64,000 bases of DNA from Butyrivibrio fibrisolvens (GCF_023206215.1 NZ_CP065800.1:2914001-2978000), one strand, 5' to 3'; numbered from the stretch's first letter, positions 36,538 through 46,129 are shown. Program-made: numbers and translations. The notes: a model not told the origin generated them from the sequence alone.

Positions 36538-36822
36538 ATGGCAGACAACAAAAACCCTATTACTGACGGTCTTAAGAAGCTTCTTCTGGCAAGTGTCGGC
36601 GCTGTTGCTCTTACAGCAGAGAAGGCTGACGAGCTGGTAGGAACCCTTGTTGAAAAGGGCGAACTTACTGTAGAACAGGGCAAAGAGCTCAACAAAGAGT
36701 TAAAGCGCACTTATAAAGAACATAAAGAAGGCTCTTCCGCTCCCAAAAACATGGAGGATTTTGTAGGATCTCTTTCTGAAGAAGAGCTCAAGAATTTAAA
36801 GGAAGCTTTAAAAGACAAATAA
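36538..36822 (+). CDS. Phasin-like small helical protein
   Basis: This 94-residue, highly charged helical protein (LKKLLLASVGAVALTAEKAD, then LVEKGELTVEQGKELNKELK) is of the phasin/PhaF-like kind that often precedes UbiB-type kinases in Clostridia, as here. No polyhydroxyalkanoate synthase is in the window, so a role on granules is not implied. AAGGAGG lies 8-9 nt before the ATG. Confidence 0.78.
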   Translation: MADNKNPITDGLKKLLLASVGAVALTAEKADELVGTLVEKGELTVEQGKELNKELKRTYKEHKEGSSAPKNMEDFVGSLSEEELKNLKEALKDK

Positions 36823-36921
36823 AGTCCATGTTTTTTCATCATGTATTATCACCGTGTATATTCATGGATCAGTATCTAACTGAATGTACATGGACAATAC
36901 AAAAAGATAACCAAAAAAGTT

Positions 36922-38565
36922 ATGCCCGAGGCTATGAGGAATATGACAGAAACCACTACCAAAAACACCAAAGACAACAGCTCCAGATTTAAAGAAATCC
37001 GCGAGGTCCTTATGCGCAATCACATAACCCGCGGCATATCTCCCGAAAAGCTTCGGACGATTCTCGAAGAATTAGGGCCCACTTATGTTAAGCTTGGGCA
37101 GATAATGTCCCTTCATTCGGACATCCTGCCCAAGCGTTATTGTGATGCTCTTATGGAGCTTACAACAGATGTAACTCCCATGCCTTTTGAAGAGGTCAAA
37201 GAGGTCCTTGAAAAGTCATGGATGTGCGATATAAAAGATATCCTATCTTCTATCGAAGAAAAGCCCCTTGGCTCAGCTTCTATAGCACAGGTTCATAAAG
37301 CTGTCTTATTAAACGGCGAAGAAGTTGTGATCAAAGTTCAAAGAAAAGGCATCTACGATATCATGGCCCGCGATATAGGTCTTCTACACCGCCTGGTATC
37401 GCTTATGCCCAAGATTGGCGATCTTAGGAACATGGTGGATCTTGACATGGTCCTTGATGAGATGTGGACTGTCGCCCAGCAGGAGATGGACTTTTTAAAG
37501 GAAGCTGCCAATATAACCGAATTTGCACATAATAACAAAGACGTGGCCTATATAGGTGTTCCGCAGCTATACAAAGAATATACTACAGACCGCGTTCTTG
37601 TTATGGAATATATAGATGGTATATCTATAACAGATATAAATAAGCTTGAAGAAATGGGCTATGACTGCCATGAGATCGGTCAGAAGCTTGTCAATAACTT
37701 CATCAAGCAGGTAATGGATGATGGCTTCTTCCATGCAGATCCTCATCCCGGCAATCTGTGTGTACGGGATGGCAAGATCATATGGCTTGATATGGGGATG
37801 ATGGGAAGACTTACCGAGCAGCAGCGCCGCATCATGATGAGAGGCGTTGAAAGTATCGCTCTTAGAGATGTATCTATGCTGGAAAGCGCTGTCATGGACC
37901 TGTGCGATGAGTTCGGGCCTGTAGACAGAGCTTTACTGTATGAGAATCTTAGGGACTTTCTAAATAAATACGGGTCTCTTTCCATGGGTTCTATCAATAT
38001 CCCGGAATCCATGCAGGATCTTATGGATATCATGAAGAGTAACTCTCTGGCACTGCCACACGGCGTTACTATGTTGGCAAGAGGCCTTGCACATATAGAG
38101 GGTGATCTTGTAGTTATCGCACCTGATATCAATATGTTCGACATAGCTGCATCAAGAGTTGGTGAGACATATCTTGAAGACGTGGATATAAAAACTGAGC
38201 TTAAGTCCAATCTTAAAAGACTCTACAGATCTGCAAGTAAGGGAATAGAACTTCCGGGTCTTGCAACAGATGCGTTAAAAGAATACCTAAAGGGAGAATC
38301 CAGAACCAATCTAAGGCTTCAGATTTCAGGTCCCTTTGCAGAGCTTGTCTATACGTCTGTACGAAATCTTGTTATTGGAATGTGTCTGACAGGTCTTCTT
38401 ATCGGCTCTGCCATAATCTGCACTACCGACATGAAGCCACAGGTATTTGGAATTCCATTTCTTGGATTCATAGGATTTGCCATAGCTTCAACTTCTGCAG
38501 GTTTCCTGATCCTTAGGTTCATGATCATAAGATGGCTCAAAAAGCGCAGAATACGCAAGAAATAG
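36922..38565 (+). CDS. UbiB/ABC1/AarF family atypical kinase
   Basis: This 547-residue protein has the ABC1 KxGQ motif (GPTYVKLGQIMSLHSDILP), the Ala-rich loop PLGSASIAQVHKAVL, the catalytic-loop DDGFFHADPHPGNLCV and the metal-binding IIWLDMGMMGRL. Two C-terminal membrane helices (about 470-540) anchor it. In other bacteria UbiB supports ubiquinone synthesis; Clostridia lack ubiquinone, so the substrate here is unknown. The start is uncertain: ATGs at 36922 and 36934 and another at 36943 have only weak sites. It follows the phasin-like gene by 100 bp. Confidence 0.88.
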   Translation: MPEAMRNMTETTTKNTKDNSSRFKEIREVLMRNHITRGISPEKLRTILEELGPTYVKLGQIMSLHSDILPKRYCDALMELTTDVTPMPFEEVKEVLEKSWMCDIKDILSSIEEKPLGSASIAQVHKAVLLNGEEVVIKVQRKGIYDIMARDIGLLHRLVSLMPKIGDLRNMVDLDMVLDEMWTVAQQEMDFLKEAANITEFAHNNKDVAYIGVPQLYKEYTTDRVLVMEYIDGISITDINKLEEMGYDCHEIGQKLVNNFIKQVMDDGFFHADPHPGNLCVRDGKIIWLDMGMMGRLTEQQRRIMMRGVESIALRDVSMLESAVMDLCDEFGPVDRALLYENLRDFLNKYGSLSMGSINIPESMQDLMDIMKSNSLALPHGVTMLARGLAHIEGDLVVIAPDINMFDIAASRVGETYLEDVDIKTELKSNLKRLYRSASKGIELPGLATDALKEYLKGESRTNLRLQISGPFAELVYTSVRNLVIGMCLTGLLIGSAIICTTDMKPQVFGIPFLGFIGFAIASTSAGFLILRFMIIRWLKKRRIRKK

Positions 38566-38585
38566 ATTATTCTATAGATAAATAT

Positions 38586-38621
38586 ACTCCGCCTTGTAGC
38601 ATAGTTACCACAAGGCGGAGT
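38586..38621. terminator. Bidirectional terminator
   Basis: The perfect 12-bp stem ACTCCGCCTTGT (38586-38597) pairs with ACAAGGCGGAGT (38610-38621) between the convergent UbiB-like and hybrid-kinase genes; TAATTTTATT follows on the plus strand. Confidence 0.85.
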
Positions 38622-38654
38622 AATTTTATTAGCAGATAGGTTCGATCATACAAA

Positions 38655-41600
38655 CTATATGCATACATATTTCTTAATCTCACTTATCAGAAGCTTTGGA
38701 TCAACAGGCTTCGACAGATGCGAATTCATCCCTGCATCTTTCGAAGCTTTTTTGTCATCCTCAAAGGCATTGGCAGATACAGCTATAATAGGTATGGTCT
38801 TTGAATCCTCTCTGCCTGAATTTCTTATGGCTCTGGCAGCAGTAAGGCCATCCATTACAGGCATTCTGATATCCATAAGTATTGCTGCAAGTGTTCCCTC
38901 CGGAAGGTTTGTATATGTATCAAGACCTTCTTTGCCGTTCCAGGCTTTTTCCACTTTGACATTCTCGCTTTCAAGGATAGCACATACTATATCCATATTA
39001 AGCTCATTGTCTTCGCAGTACAGAACAGTCTTACCTTCAAGGCTTTTTTGCTCATAATCTTCTTGCAGATCATCGAGCATGGCTCCTGCGCAGACATCAA
39101 ATACAAAGACAAGAGTCACTATCGTTCCTATATTTTCTTTACTCTTAATATCAATTCTGCCATTCATCTTCTCGACGATAGATTTGACAACAGAAAGCCC
39201 TATTCCTGTCCCTGCATGATCTGTCATCTCACCTCTGTCTTCCTGCGTGTAAGCATCAAACATCGTCTTTTGAAAATCGCTGCTCATTCCGATTCCGTGA
39301 TCCTGAACGCTTAAGGTATATTCGACCTTGCCATCGTCTATCATGCTGCTGGTCAGATCGATCTCGATAGTACCGCTTTTACGTGAGAACTTAACAGCAT
39401 TGGAGATAACATTTAGTATCGCCTGTTCAAGTCTGCTATAATCGATCATTGTCGGAAGGTTTACTATTTCTTTTCTTCTTAATATAATTCGTATATCTCT
39501 TTCTTTTGCAAAGGTAAGTGCAACATTTTTAAGGCTGTCAAAGACCTGTCCGGGATCACACATCTGAGGATTTAGTTCTATCTCGACTCTTCCCAGATTA
39601 CTCATTGCAAGTGAATCGTTGATAAGCAGCTCCAAATAATTGGCACTGTCTTCTATCTTGTACAGATAATCCAGATTGTTTACCGAATTTATACCATTTC
39701 GAATAACGCTTCTGGTAAGCCCCAGTATCCCGTTAAGAGGCGTCCTCATATCATGGCTCATATTACTGAAAAATCTCTTCTTGGCTTCAGACGCTTTCTT
39801 TTCTCCATCAAGCGCTGTAGACAGCTTCTGGTTAAGATCTTCAACCTTACGTCTGTTTCTTTTGCCAATATGATTTATGATCACCAAAAAGAAGATGACA
39901 AGACCTGAAACAATAACTACAAAGCCGTACATAGGGTTATCATATATGAAGGCTCTAAAGGTCTTCGGTGTGTAATTGTCAATATCATATCTGCTGATGA
40001 TCTCAGCTCTTTTTTGCTGAGGAAAAGAGTTACATGCTTTATTAAAGATTCCTATAAGGAAATTGCCACAGCTACTGTTAACAGCCATGCAAAAGCGCAG
40101 ATTTCTATAAGATATATCTTCAGCAACAAGTGCATTGGTCTCTTCTTGTCCGACAAGCACTACTGCGCTTTCCAAGGGCAGCATTGTACAGGCTTTGGGA
40201 TGAGCTACAAGATAACGCCTTGTAGCTTCTAAAGAATCAAGGAATACAACATTATCAGTATCGCTTAGGCTTTGAAGTATACTATCATTAAAGATTCCGT
40301 CTCCATGTCTTTTTACGATCGTATCATAAGAATATTCTTTATCATTATGGACACTGGCAAGAGAGGTATCAAAATAGGAATCACACTCGTAATATCCTCC
40401 CATTTCGGACCGGCCAAAATCCGATATAAAGTCGATCACTATATCTGCTCTTTGCTCATTATAAGCATTTATATATTCAAATCTGTCAGATACTTCATAA
40501 AATTCATATGAAAGGCCTATACTGTCAAGTATAGAAGTTGTCATATCTACAAGGATACCTGATGGTTTACCGTTTTCATCGAGATAAGATAATGGACAGT
40601 TATCGGGATTGACCAAAAGAGTAAAGGTTCTGTTATTAGTTATAAGAGAATCAAGATAGAGTTTCTCTGTGGATGTGAATGTAATATTACTAGTGCCGTT
40701 GCCCTGATAATACTTGGACATAAGTGACTCTTTAAAGCCTGCATCAACAGTCTCTATCTGAGAAAGAGCATGATTAAGACTGTCCATGAGGTCACTATTA
40801 TCAAGTCCTGTGGCAAAAAACAAATAGCTTGGATCAAACTGTGCCAAAATTGAAACTCCGGGAAAGTTATGGGAACTTCCGGAAACAAAGGCATCAATAT
40901 CGCCGTTTTCAAGAGCAGCAATTAGATCTGCATCACTGTCATAATAATATCCCTTGTAGGTAAAATAATTCGATTCTGCAAAATCCCTGACTTTGTCAAC
41001 ATATGTAGTCCCTCTGACAATTCCAAGCCTTATGCCTCTCCATTTGGAATAATCGCCGGCAAGAAAAGTTGTATCGCCATTTTTTACAAATATGGTCGTA
41101 TACTCCATAGCAATTGGCACATTGCAAAAGATGAGCTTATCAGCCCTTTCCTGTGTCCAGGTTATACCGCCTATAAGGTCGATCTCGCCCTCAACAGTCA
41201 TCCTGTACAGATCAGAGAATGCTATATCTTCATCATCTCCTATATATTCATAATCCCACCCGGTATAGGTTCGGATCTTTTGAAGATAATCATAGCAATA
41301 ACCGGAATATCCATAATTCTCATCATACATCTGAAAGCCGTCTATCATAAAATATCCAACTTTAACTGTCCTTGTCCCTATTTTTCCGTTTTTGTAATTA
41401 GCTATATCAGAAGATGGCGCTATATCTCCATAGAAATTCGCCTCTACCGGTTCATCATCAAGCTTTTCAGCTTCCGGAGGCGCAGCTTTGGAATATCTTA
41501 TAGTTTGCGGCAATGCAAAAGAAACAGTCATGATAATAACTGTTATAAGACAAAGCATAGACTTTAAGATCTTAGACCTAAGACTATTATTTACTCTCAT
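38655..41600 (-). CDS. Hybrid sensor histidine kinase with two periplasmic-binding domains
   Basis: This 981-residue protein resembles BvgS/EvgS. It has a signal/anchor helix (about 13-33), two extracellular SBP_bac_3-type solute-binding domains (about 70-310 and 320-545) and a membrane helix (about 563-583). A HisKA box FFSNMSHDMRTPLNGILGL follows, then a HATPase with NVISNAVKFSRK, DHGIGMS and GTGIGLSVVKSIV. The C-terminal receiver domain has LYCEDNE and the phospho-acceptor Asp in LMDIRMPVMDGL. It would sense a small ligand, probably an amino acid-like solute. No response regulator with output domain is adjacent. Its leader carries a c-di-GMP riboswitch and terminator. Confidence 0.93.
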   Translation of the reverse strand: MRVNNSLRSKILKSMLCLITVIIMTVSFALPQTIRYSKAAPPEAEKLDDEPVEANFYGDIAPSSDIANYKNGKIGTRTVKVGYFMIDGFQMYDENYGYSGYCYDYLQKIRTYTGWDYEYIGDDEDIAFSDLYRMTVEGEIDLIGGITWTQERADKLIFCNVPIAMEYTTIFVKNGDTTFLAGDYSKWRGIRLGIVRGTTYVDKVRDFAESNYFTYKGYYYDSDADLIAALENGDIDAFVSGSSHNFPGVSILAQFDPSYLFFATGLDNSDLMDSLNHALSQIETVDAGFKESLMSKYYQGNGTSNITFTSTEKLYLDSLITNNRTFTLLVNPDNCPLSYLDENGKPSGILVDMTTSILDSIGLSYEFYEVSDRFEYINAYNEQRADIVIDFISDFGRSEMGGYYECDSYFDTSLASVHNDKEYSYDTIVKRHGDGIFNDSILQSLSDTDNVVFLDSLEATRRYLVAHPKACTMLPLESAVVLVGQEETNALVAEDISYRNLRFCMAVNSSCGNFLIGIFNKACNSFPQQKRAEIISRYDIDNYTPKTFRAFIYDNPMYGFVVIVSGLVIFFLVIINHIGKRNRRKVEDLNQKLSTALDGEKKASEAKKRFFSNMSHDMRTPLNGILGLTRSVIRNGINSVNNLDYLYKIEDSANYLELLINDSLAMSNLGRVEIELNPQMCDPGQVFDSLKNVALTFAKERDIRIILRRKEIVNLPTMIDYSRLEQAILNVISNAVKFSRKSGTIEIDLTSSMIDDGKVEYTLSVQDHGIGMSSDFQKTMFDAYTQEDRGEMTDHAGTGIGLSVVKSIVEKMNGRIDIKSKENIGTIVTLVFVFDVCAGAMLDDLQEDYEQKSLEGKTVLYCEDNELNMDIVCAILESENVKVEKAWNGKEGLDTYTNLPEGTLAAILMDIRMPVMDGLTAARAIRNSGREDSKTIPIIAVSANAFEDDKKASKDAGMNSHLSKPVDPKLLISEIKKYVCI

Positions 41601-41748
41601 ACTGTGCTAACTAAGCCAATCCTTAGTTCTGGGAGTTTCATAAAAATATTATGATCATATTAAGAACGATAAAAATCCTTTTACCGCCTACGTCATATAA
41701 ATATATCGGAGAAAGAGTGAAAAAAGATTATTTTTTAACAATAACAAG

Positions 41749-41776
41749 TAAAAAACCGTCTGCATAAAGCAGACGG
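41749..41776 (-). terminator. Expression-platform terminator of the c-di-GMP riboswitch
   Basis: The 8-bp stem CCGTCTGC/GCAGACGG (41756-41763 with 41769-41776) is followed on the minus strand by TTTTTT. It lies about 10 nt after the aptamer and 150 nt before the hybrid-kinase start. Confidence 0.88.
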
Positions 41777-41784
41777 CAAGAATT

Positions 41785-41870
41785 TAAAGTACAGTGCAAC
41801 TGGCTGCCATTTTACAGGCCCTATAGCTTTGCGTCATAAGCTTTCGCTTATTTTGCTAAAGATTATCTCG
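41785..41870 (-). ncRNA. c-di-GMP-I (GEMM) riboswitch
   Basis: On the minus strand the segment reads AGCAAAATAAGCGAAAGCTT, then ATGACGCAAAGCTATAGGGC, then CTGTAAAATGGCAGCCAGTT, then GCACTG. It has the class-I hallmarks: a GCAAA junction segment, a stem capped by a GAAA tetraloop, the conserved GACGCAAAGC, and the GGCAGCCAGUUGC second stem holding the tetraloop receptor. An intrinsic terminator follows, so c-di-GMP would control read-through into the hybrid sensor kinase gene. The sign of control was not worked out. The neighbouring upstream gene encodes a diguanylate cyclase. Confidence 0.9.
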
Positions 41871-41887
41871 TGGATTCAACGTAGTAA

Positions 41888-41916
41888 AATATAACAGATT
41901 TTTTTAAATAAATCAA
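41888..41916 (-). promoter_or_regulatory. Promoter of the riboswitch / hybrid kinase transcript
   Basis: Minus-strand TTGATT (41911-41916) and TATATT (41888-41893) are separated by 17 bp, about 20 bp before the aptamer. The remainder of the gap up to 42135 is A+T-rich and holds no gene. Confidence 0.75.
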
Positions 41917-42135
41917 CACCTTTTTTCAAAAAACGCGAAAATCCCGCATTTTTTTATTGTGTAATATTTACAAAAAATGACCACCGGTTTTCTTTAGTTT
42001 CCCAGGTCAGAATGTACAAAGCCTTATATTGTAGCACTAACAAAGGGTTAATTCGTCTTAACTATTGAATAAGTTTAGCAGCAAATAACAAGATAGATGT
42101 CAAAAACTATTAATCCTTCCATCTGTCCAAAGATA

Positions 42136-43887
42136 TCAGTCAGTGCTGAAAAACACACAATTTCTTCCGGTTTTTTTGGCATGGTACAAAGCCTTATCCA
42201 CCCTTTTATATAATTCCAGAATATTATCGTTTGGAGACATACCGGCTATACCTATAGATACAGTTAGTTCCGGAACCGGATCATAATCTTCATCACAGAT
42301 ATCTCTTCTGATACTCTCAGCAAGGTCAAGAGCCATGGTCTTGGTGATATTACGAGCTACGATCATGAACTCTTCACCGCCCCATCTTCCGGGAACACAA
42401 TCATCATTCATGTAATTCTTAAGAATGCCTGCAACCTTTCTAAGAACAATATCTCCGGTGTCATGTCCATAAGTATCATTGACTTGCTTAAAATAATCTA
42501 TATCCATAAGCAGGAAGAAAATCTGATCGCGGCTTTGACGACCTTCTTCAATAAAGCTCTCCATTATTTCTTCTATCCTGCGCCTGTTATATATTCGGGT
42601 CAGATCGTCAGTTAGTGCCTTTTGAGCAAGATTTTTGTTAAGTCTTTCGAGTTCTCCTGTTGTCGCCTGAATAAAGCTTACAAGGCGCTCAACCATGGAT
42701 ATTTCACCACTCATTTTCTTCTGGGTGAGCCTTGGAAGAGCCATTACAGGGATTCCTGCAGGAGCGTTCTCTCTCATACCAATTGAAATAAGAGTTGCAT
42801 TATGGATATAGATTTTTTTGCCAATCCTTATGTATTCACCAAATGTATAGAATCCGGACGTGCGAGCGATCTTATCAAAGGGTGATATTTCGCAGTCAAT
42901 ATCATCTCCCCAGAAACTCATCCTCGTCATGCAGGAATAGATCCATATCGCCTGAGGCTGGAATAATCTGATCTTGTCCTGAGCTTCGTATACACTGTCC
43001 AGGATGGCTACAGGATCACCATAGCCAAGTCTTACTATATCACCGTTTCTTAGTTCTCCGCCAAGGTAGAGAGTTCCGTCACTGGCACATTTTAAAGAGA
43101 TCCTGGCAACGTCAACACCATATTCACTATACATAAGCGGGAATTCCAGTGCATTTCTGGAAAAAGAACTGTCATTTTGAATTTTCAAATACTTTTTGTA
43201 TACATTAAAAGCAGGCTCGCCGTCTAGTTCATATAGCTTCTCAGACTCGGCCTTAGTGACTGTCATCGAATGACCCAGTTCCTTCCAGCCAAGTGCATAA
43301 GCTGTACTGATATGAAAGTCCTCACCTGAATACAATACGCATACTATACCAAATAGGGATATTCCATCTTCATTAAATACAAAGGTATCACTTGTATCAT
43401 CATACTTGGCAGCAGCTGCGCCGAATACAGCCACAGATTCATTACACTTTTCGAGAGCATCAAAAAATTTCTGAGCATGGAGTCCTGAATGAGTTGCAAC
43501 AATTACTTCTACAGCTTTTGCATAAGGATCGCTGTCAACCATTTCTTGCATGAGAATGCCGTTATCAAACTCGCTCCTATCCCTGCAATCATATATAATT
43601 GTTTTAATCTTAGTCTTTTCAAAAAAAGATATGGATATCTGAATAGAACGATCTGTAAGATGCCCATCCTTGATCTCTCCACAAGAACTGGAACCGGCAA
43701 TTTTGATTCCCGGGAAAAGAGATTTCAAATATGATACCATCTCCATTGTCTTATCAAGCTGAGCATATCCAAAATAAATATGAGCAAGAACCTGAAAATC
43801 CTCATGTTCCTTTGCATATCTTCTTGCTTCGTCAAAAGAGTTGTCCTTTTTGCTATTACTCACGATTTCATACAAAAACTGTTTCAT
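42136..43887 (-). CDS. FIST-domain diguanylate cyclase
   Basis: This 583-residue protein has an N-terminal FIST sensory module (about 30-380: GIKIAGSSSCGEI, FGAAAAKYDDTSD, HISTAYALGWKELG), which is thought to bind small ligands such as amino acids. A C-terminal GGDEF domain (about 415-583) has the active site GRWGGEEFMIVA and the metal-site region LLMDIDYFKQVNDTYGHDTG. It should make c-di-GMP. The allosteric inhibitory RxxD site is absent (Asn at the Arg position). No membrane segment was found. It lies upstream of, and on the same strand as, a gene under a c-di-GMP riboswitch. Confidence 0.92.
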   Translation of the reverse strand: MKQFLYEIVSNSKKDNSFDEARRYAKEHEDFQVLAHIYFGYAQLDKTMEMVSYLKSLFPGIKIAGSSSCGEIKDGHLTDRSIQISISFFEKTKIKTIIYDCRDRSEFDNGILMQEMVDSDPYAKAVEVIVATHSGLHAQKFFDALEKCNESVAVFGAAAAKYDDTSDTFVFNEDGISLFGIVCVLYSGEDFHISTAYALGWKELGHSMTVTKAESEKLYELDGEPAFNVYKKYLKIQNDSSFSRNALEFPLMYSEYGVDVARISLKCASDGTLYLGGELRNGDIVRLGYGDPVAILDSVYEAQDKIRLFQPQAIWIYSCMTRMSFWGDDIDCEISPFDKIARTSGFYTFGEYIRIGKKIYIHNATLISIGMRENAPAGIPVMALPRLTQKKMSGEISMVERLVSFIQATTGELERLNKNLAQKALTDDLTRIYNRRRIEEIMESFIEEGRQSRDQIFFLLMDIDYFKQVNDTYGHDTGDIVLRKVAGILKNYMNDDCVPGRWGGEEFMIVARNITKTMALDLAESIRRDICDEDYDPVPELTVSIGIAGMSPNDNILELYKRVDKALYHAKKTGRNCVFFSTD

Positions 43888-43959
43888 AATGCCCCCGAAG
43901 CTTAATTGTGAATTTTTTCAATGGCCCTATTTGACTACTGAATCATTATCAGATCAGAT

Positions 43960-44703
43960 TCATTCTTCGTTAAAATCTATATCTTCTATGTTATTGCCTG
44001 TCATGCGGATAGCTTCGATGATATCATCTTCTGTAAGGTCAGTTTCTGCAGCAAGTTCTTCTACTGTTACGCTTCTTCTAAGCTCTTTGGCAAGTTCTGC
44101 TGCTTTGTCAGCAACCTTCTGAACGTGTTTGACAGCCTTTTGGCCTCTGGCATCTTCATCAAGATTATCAGATATAAGCTCTTCCATCGCATCCATCATC
44201 ATCTTGGTAAGGAAGCTTTCAGCTTCTTCAGGTTTCTCTATGGCATCAAGCATTGTGACACCGGATGTAAGTACCAGATTGCCCTCACCTATAAGATCTT
44301 CGATATATACGCCCTGTTCGGCATACATCTTGGCAACATCGGGAACTGTAGGAAGATAGATCTCTATAAGCCTGTTTTGTGCTGATTTATCTCCTGACAT
44401 TGCAGATATTGTAATACCAATCTTCTCACTATCCGTTACTTCCGGAAGTTCTGATAAGGATTCGATATAATCTTTAAGATAGTTGTGTTCTTCTTCTGTA
44501 AGGAATTCTTCAGGGTCAGCCGGTGTTCCTATACCAATTCCATGTTTCTTAAGATAATCATATACAAGCGCAAGCTGATCATCAGATAGTGAAAGCTTAT
44601 CAAAAGCTTCTTTTACCTGCTCCTTAGAAACAATACCTTTCTGCTGTCTTCCAAGATTAGTAACATCAGCAAGTAATGCGGCAAATTCTTTTTCTTTATC
44701 CAT
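43960..44703 (-). CDS. Divergent sigma-70-like protein lacking regions 2.3-2.4 and 4
   Basis: In this 247-residue protein, the first about 55 residues match sigma region 1.1 (GIVSKEQVKEAFDKLSLSDD, then YDYLKKHGIGIG). Residues about 110-155 resemble regions 2.1-2.2 (AQNRLIEIYLPTVPDVAKMY, then EDLIGEGNLVL), and residues about 205-245 resemble region 3 (RRSVTVEELAAETDLTEDDI). The aromatic -10 recognition segment (2.3-2.4) and the -35-binding region 4 are not seen. It may bind RNA polymerase core as an inhibitor or modulator. It is not a normal housekeeping sigma. It lies 72 bp from the FIST-GGDEF gene on the same strand. Confidence 0.6.
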   Translation of the reverse strand: MDKEKEFAALLADVTNLGRQQKGIVSKEQVKEAFDKLSLSDDQLALVYDYLKKHGIGIGTPADPEEFLTEEEHNYLKDYIESLSELPEVTDSEKIGITISAMSGDKSAQNRLIEIYLPTVPDVAKMYAEQGVYIEDLIGEGNLVLTSGVTMLDAIEKPEEAESFLTKMMMDAMEELISDNLDEDARGQKAVKHVQKVADKAAELAKELRRSVTVEELAAETDLTEDDIIEAIRMTGNNIEDIDFNEE

Positions 44704-44836
44704 ATATCAATATTTCCTATTCTGTGTATAATTAATTTTCTAACTCAAACTTTATATTTGAGCATGCAATATATTTGGTAAAAAGTCTTCGTTATCAGCT
44801 CAAAACGAAATATATCAGTAAATCGTGCAAATGTGA

Positions 44837-45835
44837 TCATTTCTCAACATGAACATGAGTAAAGAGGTGATCCTGACAATACTCATAGGCTCCTTTACAC
44901 TTGGAGCAGTATCTGAACTCAAGGTTTGGATCATCAATCTCTGTACGTCCGCATACGGCGCACTTATGATGTGCAGATCCTGGAGCTGTCATGCGCTGAG
45001 CCTTTTTAGCATTTTCAACATTATGTCTGAATTCTGTTCTTCTTCTTACTTCTGAAGGTCTGTATCTTCCGGCCTTTCTCCTAAGTCTGCTGGAACGGTC
45101 TCCAAAAAAGAAAATAACAAACGGAATGAGTGAAGCTATAAGCACTATGATACCTGCTATGATACCGCATCCGCCTATCCATCCTGTCATAAATCCATAC
45201 TGCGCAAAAGCTCTTATCAAAGTTACAATAGACATTACAAATTTATATCCATAAAGAGCTGCATATGCAATTCCAAGCCACTTCATCTGGATTGGGATGA
45301 TGAACATAAGAAGTACAGTCGCATCCGGGAATGTTGCAGCATATGCAAAAAAGATAGACATCGTAATATAATAAGGAATTGTGCAGCTTCCGACAGCTGT
45401 GCCTATAAGCTGCAGAATCTGAGAAAATGTCTCACTTTCTGCACCTAATGAAAGTCCATATAAAGCATATGCTCCATAGAGGACAAAACCTGCAATGATA
45501 GTGATAATAAATCCAAGGAACAGGTACAGATTGTATTTAAAATCTCCCCAGGCGCTTTCCATGGTTCTGCCGATTGGCATATAGAAAAGCAAGATAGAGA
45601 TCGCATACAAAAGAAAATTATCCTGAAGTGGTATAAGGATCCATGTTACAAGTCTCCAGATCTGTCCATGAAGGATCATGTATGGATTGAAGCTGATATA
45701 ATTATCAACAAATAACGGATCTGCCTGGCTTCCCATAAGACATACCATATATCCTATGGCATAAACGATCATAAGTTTGATCGTAAGATCTCTGATGGCA
45801 TATCTGCCAAATTTTCTTTCAAGTTTATTGAACAT
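44837..45835 (-). CDS. Rhomboid-like membrane protein with C-terminal zinc-ribbon
   Basis: This 332-residue protein has about six membrane helices with rhomboid-family features (GQIWRLVTWILIP, IGRTMESAWGDFKYNLYLFL, FPDATVLLMFIIPIQMKWLG). The protease GxSG serine motif and catalytic His are not visible, so it is probably a non-proteolytic (pseudo-) rhomboid. The soluble C-terminus (about 250-332) is basic and ends in a Cys/His cluster CAVCGR..CSKC.. suggesting a zinc ribbon. Function is unknown. Confidence 0.72.
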   Translation of the reverse strand: MFNKLERKFGRYAIRDLTIKLMIVYAIGYMVCLMGSQADPLFVDNYISFNPYMILHGQIWRLVTWILIPLQDNFLLYAISILLFYMPIGRTMESAWGDFKYNLYLFLGFIITIIAGFVLYGAYALYGLSLGAESETFSQILQLIGTAVGSCTIPYYITMSIFFAYAATFPDATVLLMFIIPIQMKWLGIAYAALYGYKFVMSIVTLIRAFAQYGFMTGWIGGCGIIAGIIVLIASLIPFVIFFFGDRSSRLRRKAGRYRPSEVRRRTEFRHNVENAKKAQRMTAPGSAHHKCAVCGRTEIDDPNLEFRYCSKCKGAYEYCQDHLFTHVHVEK

Positions 45836-45949
45836 AATGACCTCTTAAATATTCATGTATTTATCGCCAAAAATCCATAGAAAATACAAACTAAAAACAA
45901 GTGCTCATATTTACATATGCGCGATAATAAAACTTAATGTGGCAATATT

Positions 45950-45986
45950 AAGCGCAGTCGGTAAGTACTTACATCCCACTGCGCTT
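45950..45986. repeat. Inverted repeat in the divergent gap
   Basis: AAGCGCAGT (45950-45958) pairs with ACTGCGCTT (45978-45986), and GTAAGTACTTAC (45961-45972) is a perfect palindrome inside. It could be an operator or terminator; no neighbouring gene end makes the choice clear. The 45836-46319 gap also holds the promoter and attenuator listed separately. Confidence 0.5.
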
Positions 45987-46100
45987 CTTCATCCTTGATT
46001 TTAGCATTTATTGTATTTTCTGTAAATGAATAGCGCAAATATTTCTCAAACACTTTATAGTTTTTTAACTTGGATTTTTTAACTATAGTAAAGTAGCACA

Positions 46101-46129
46101 TTGAAAAAATACCGGTCATGTTTTATAAT
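46101..46129 (+). promoter_or_regulatory. Sigma-A-type promoter upstream of the dehydratase-activase gene
   Basis: TTGAAA (46101-46106) and TATAAT (46124-46129) have a 17-bp spacer. The transcript would start near 46136. Confidence 0.75.
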
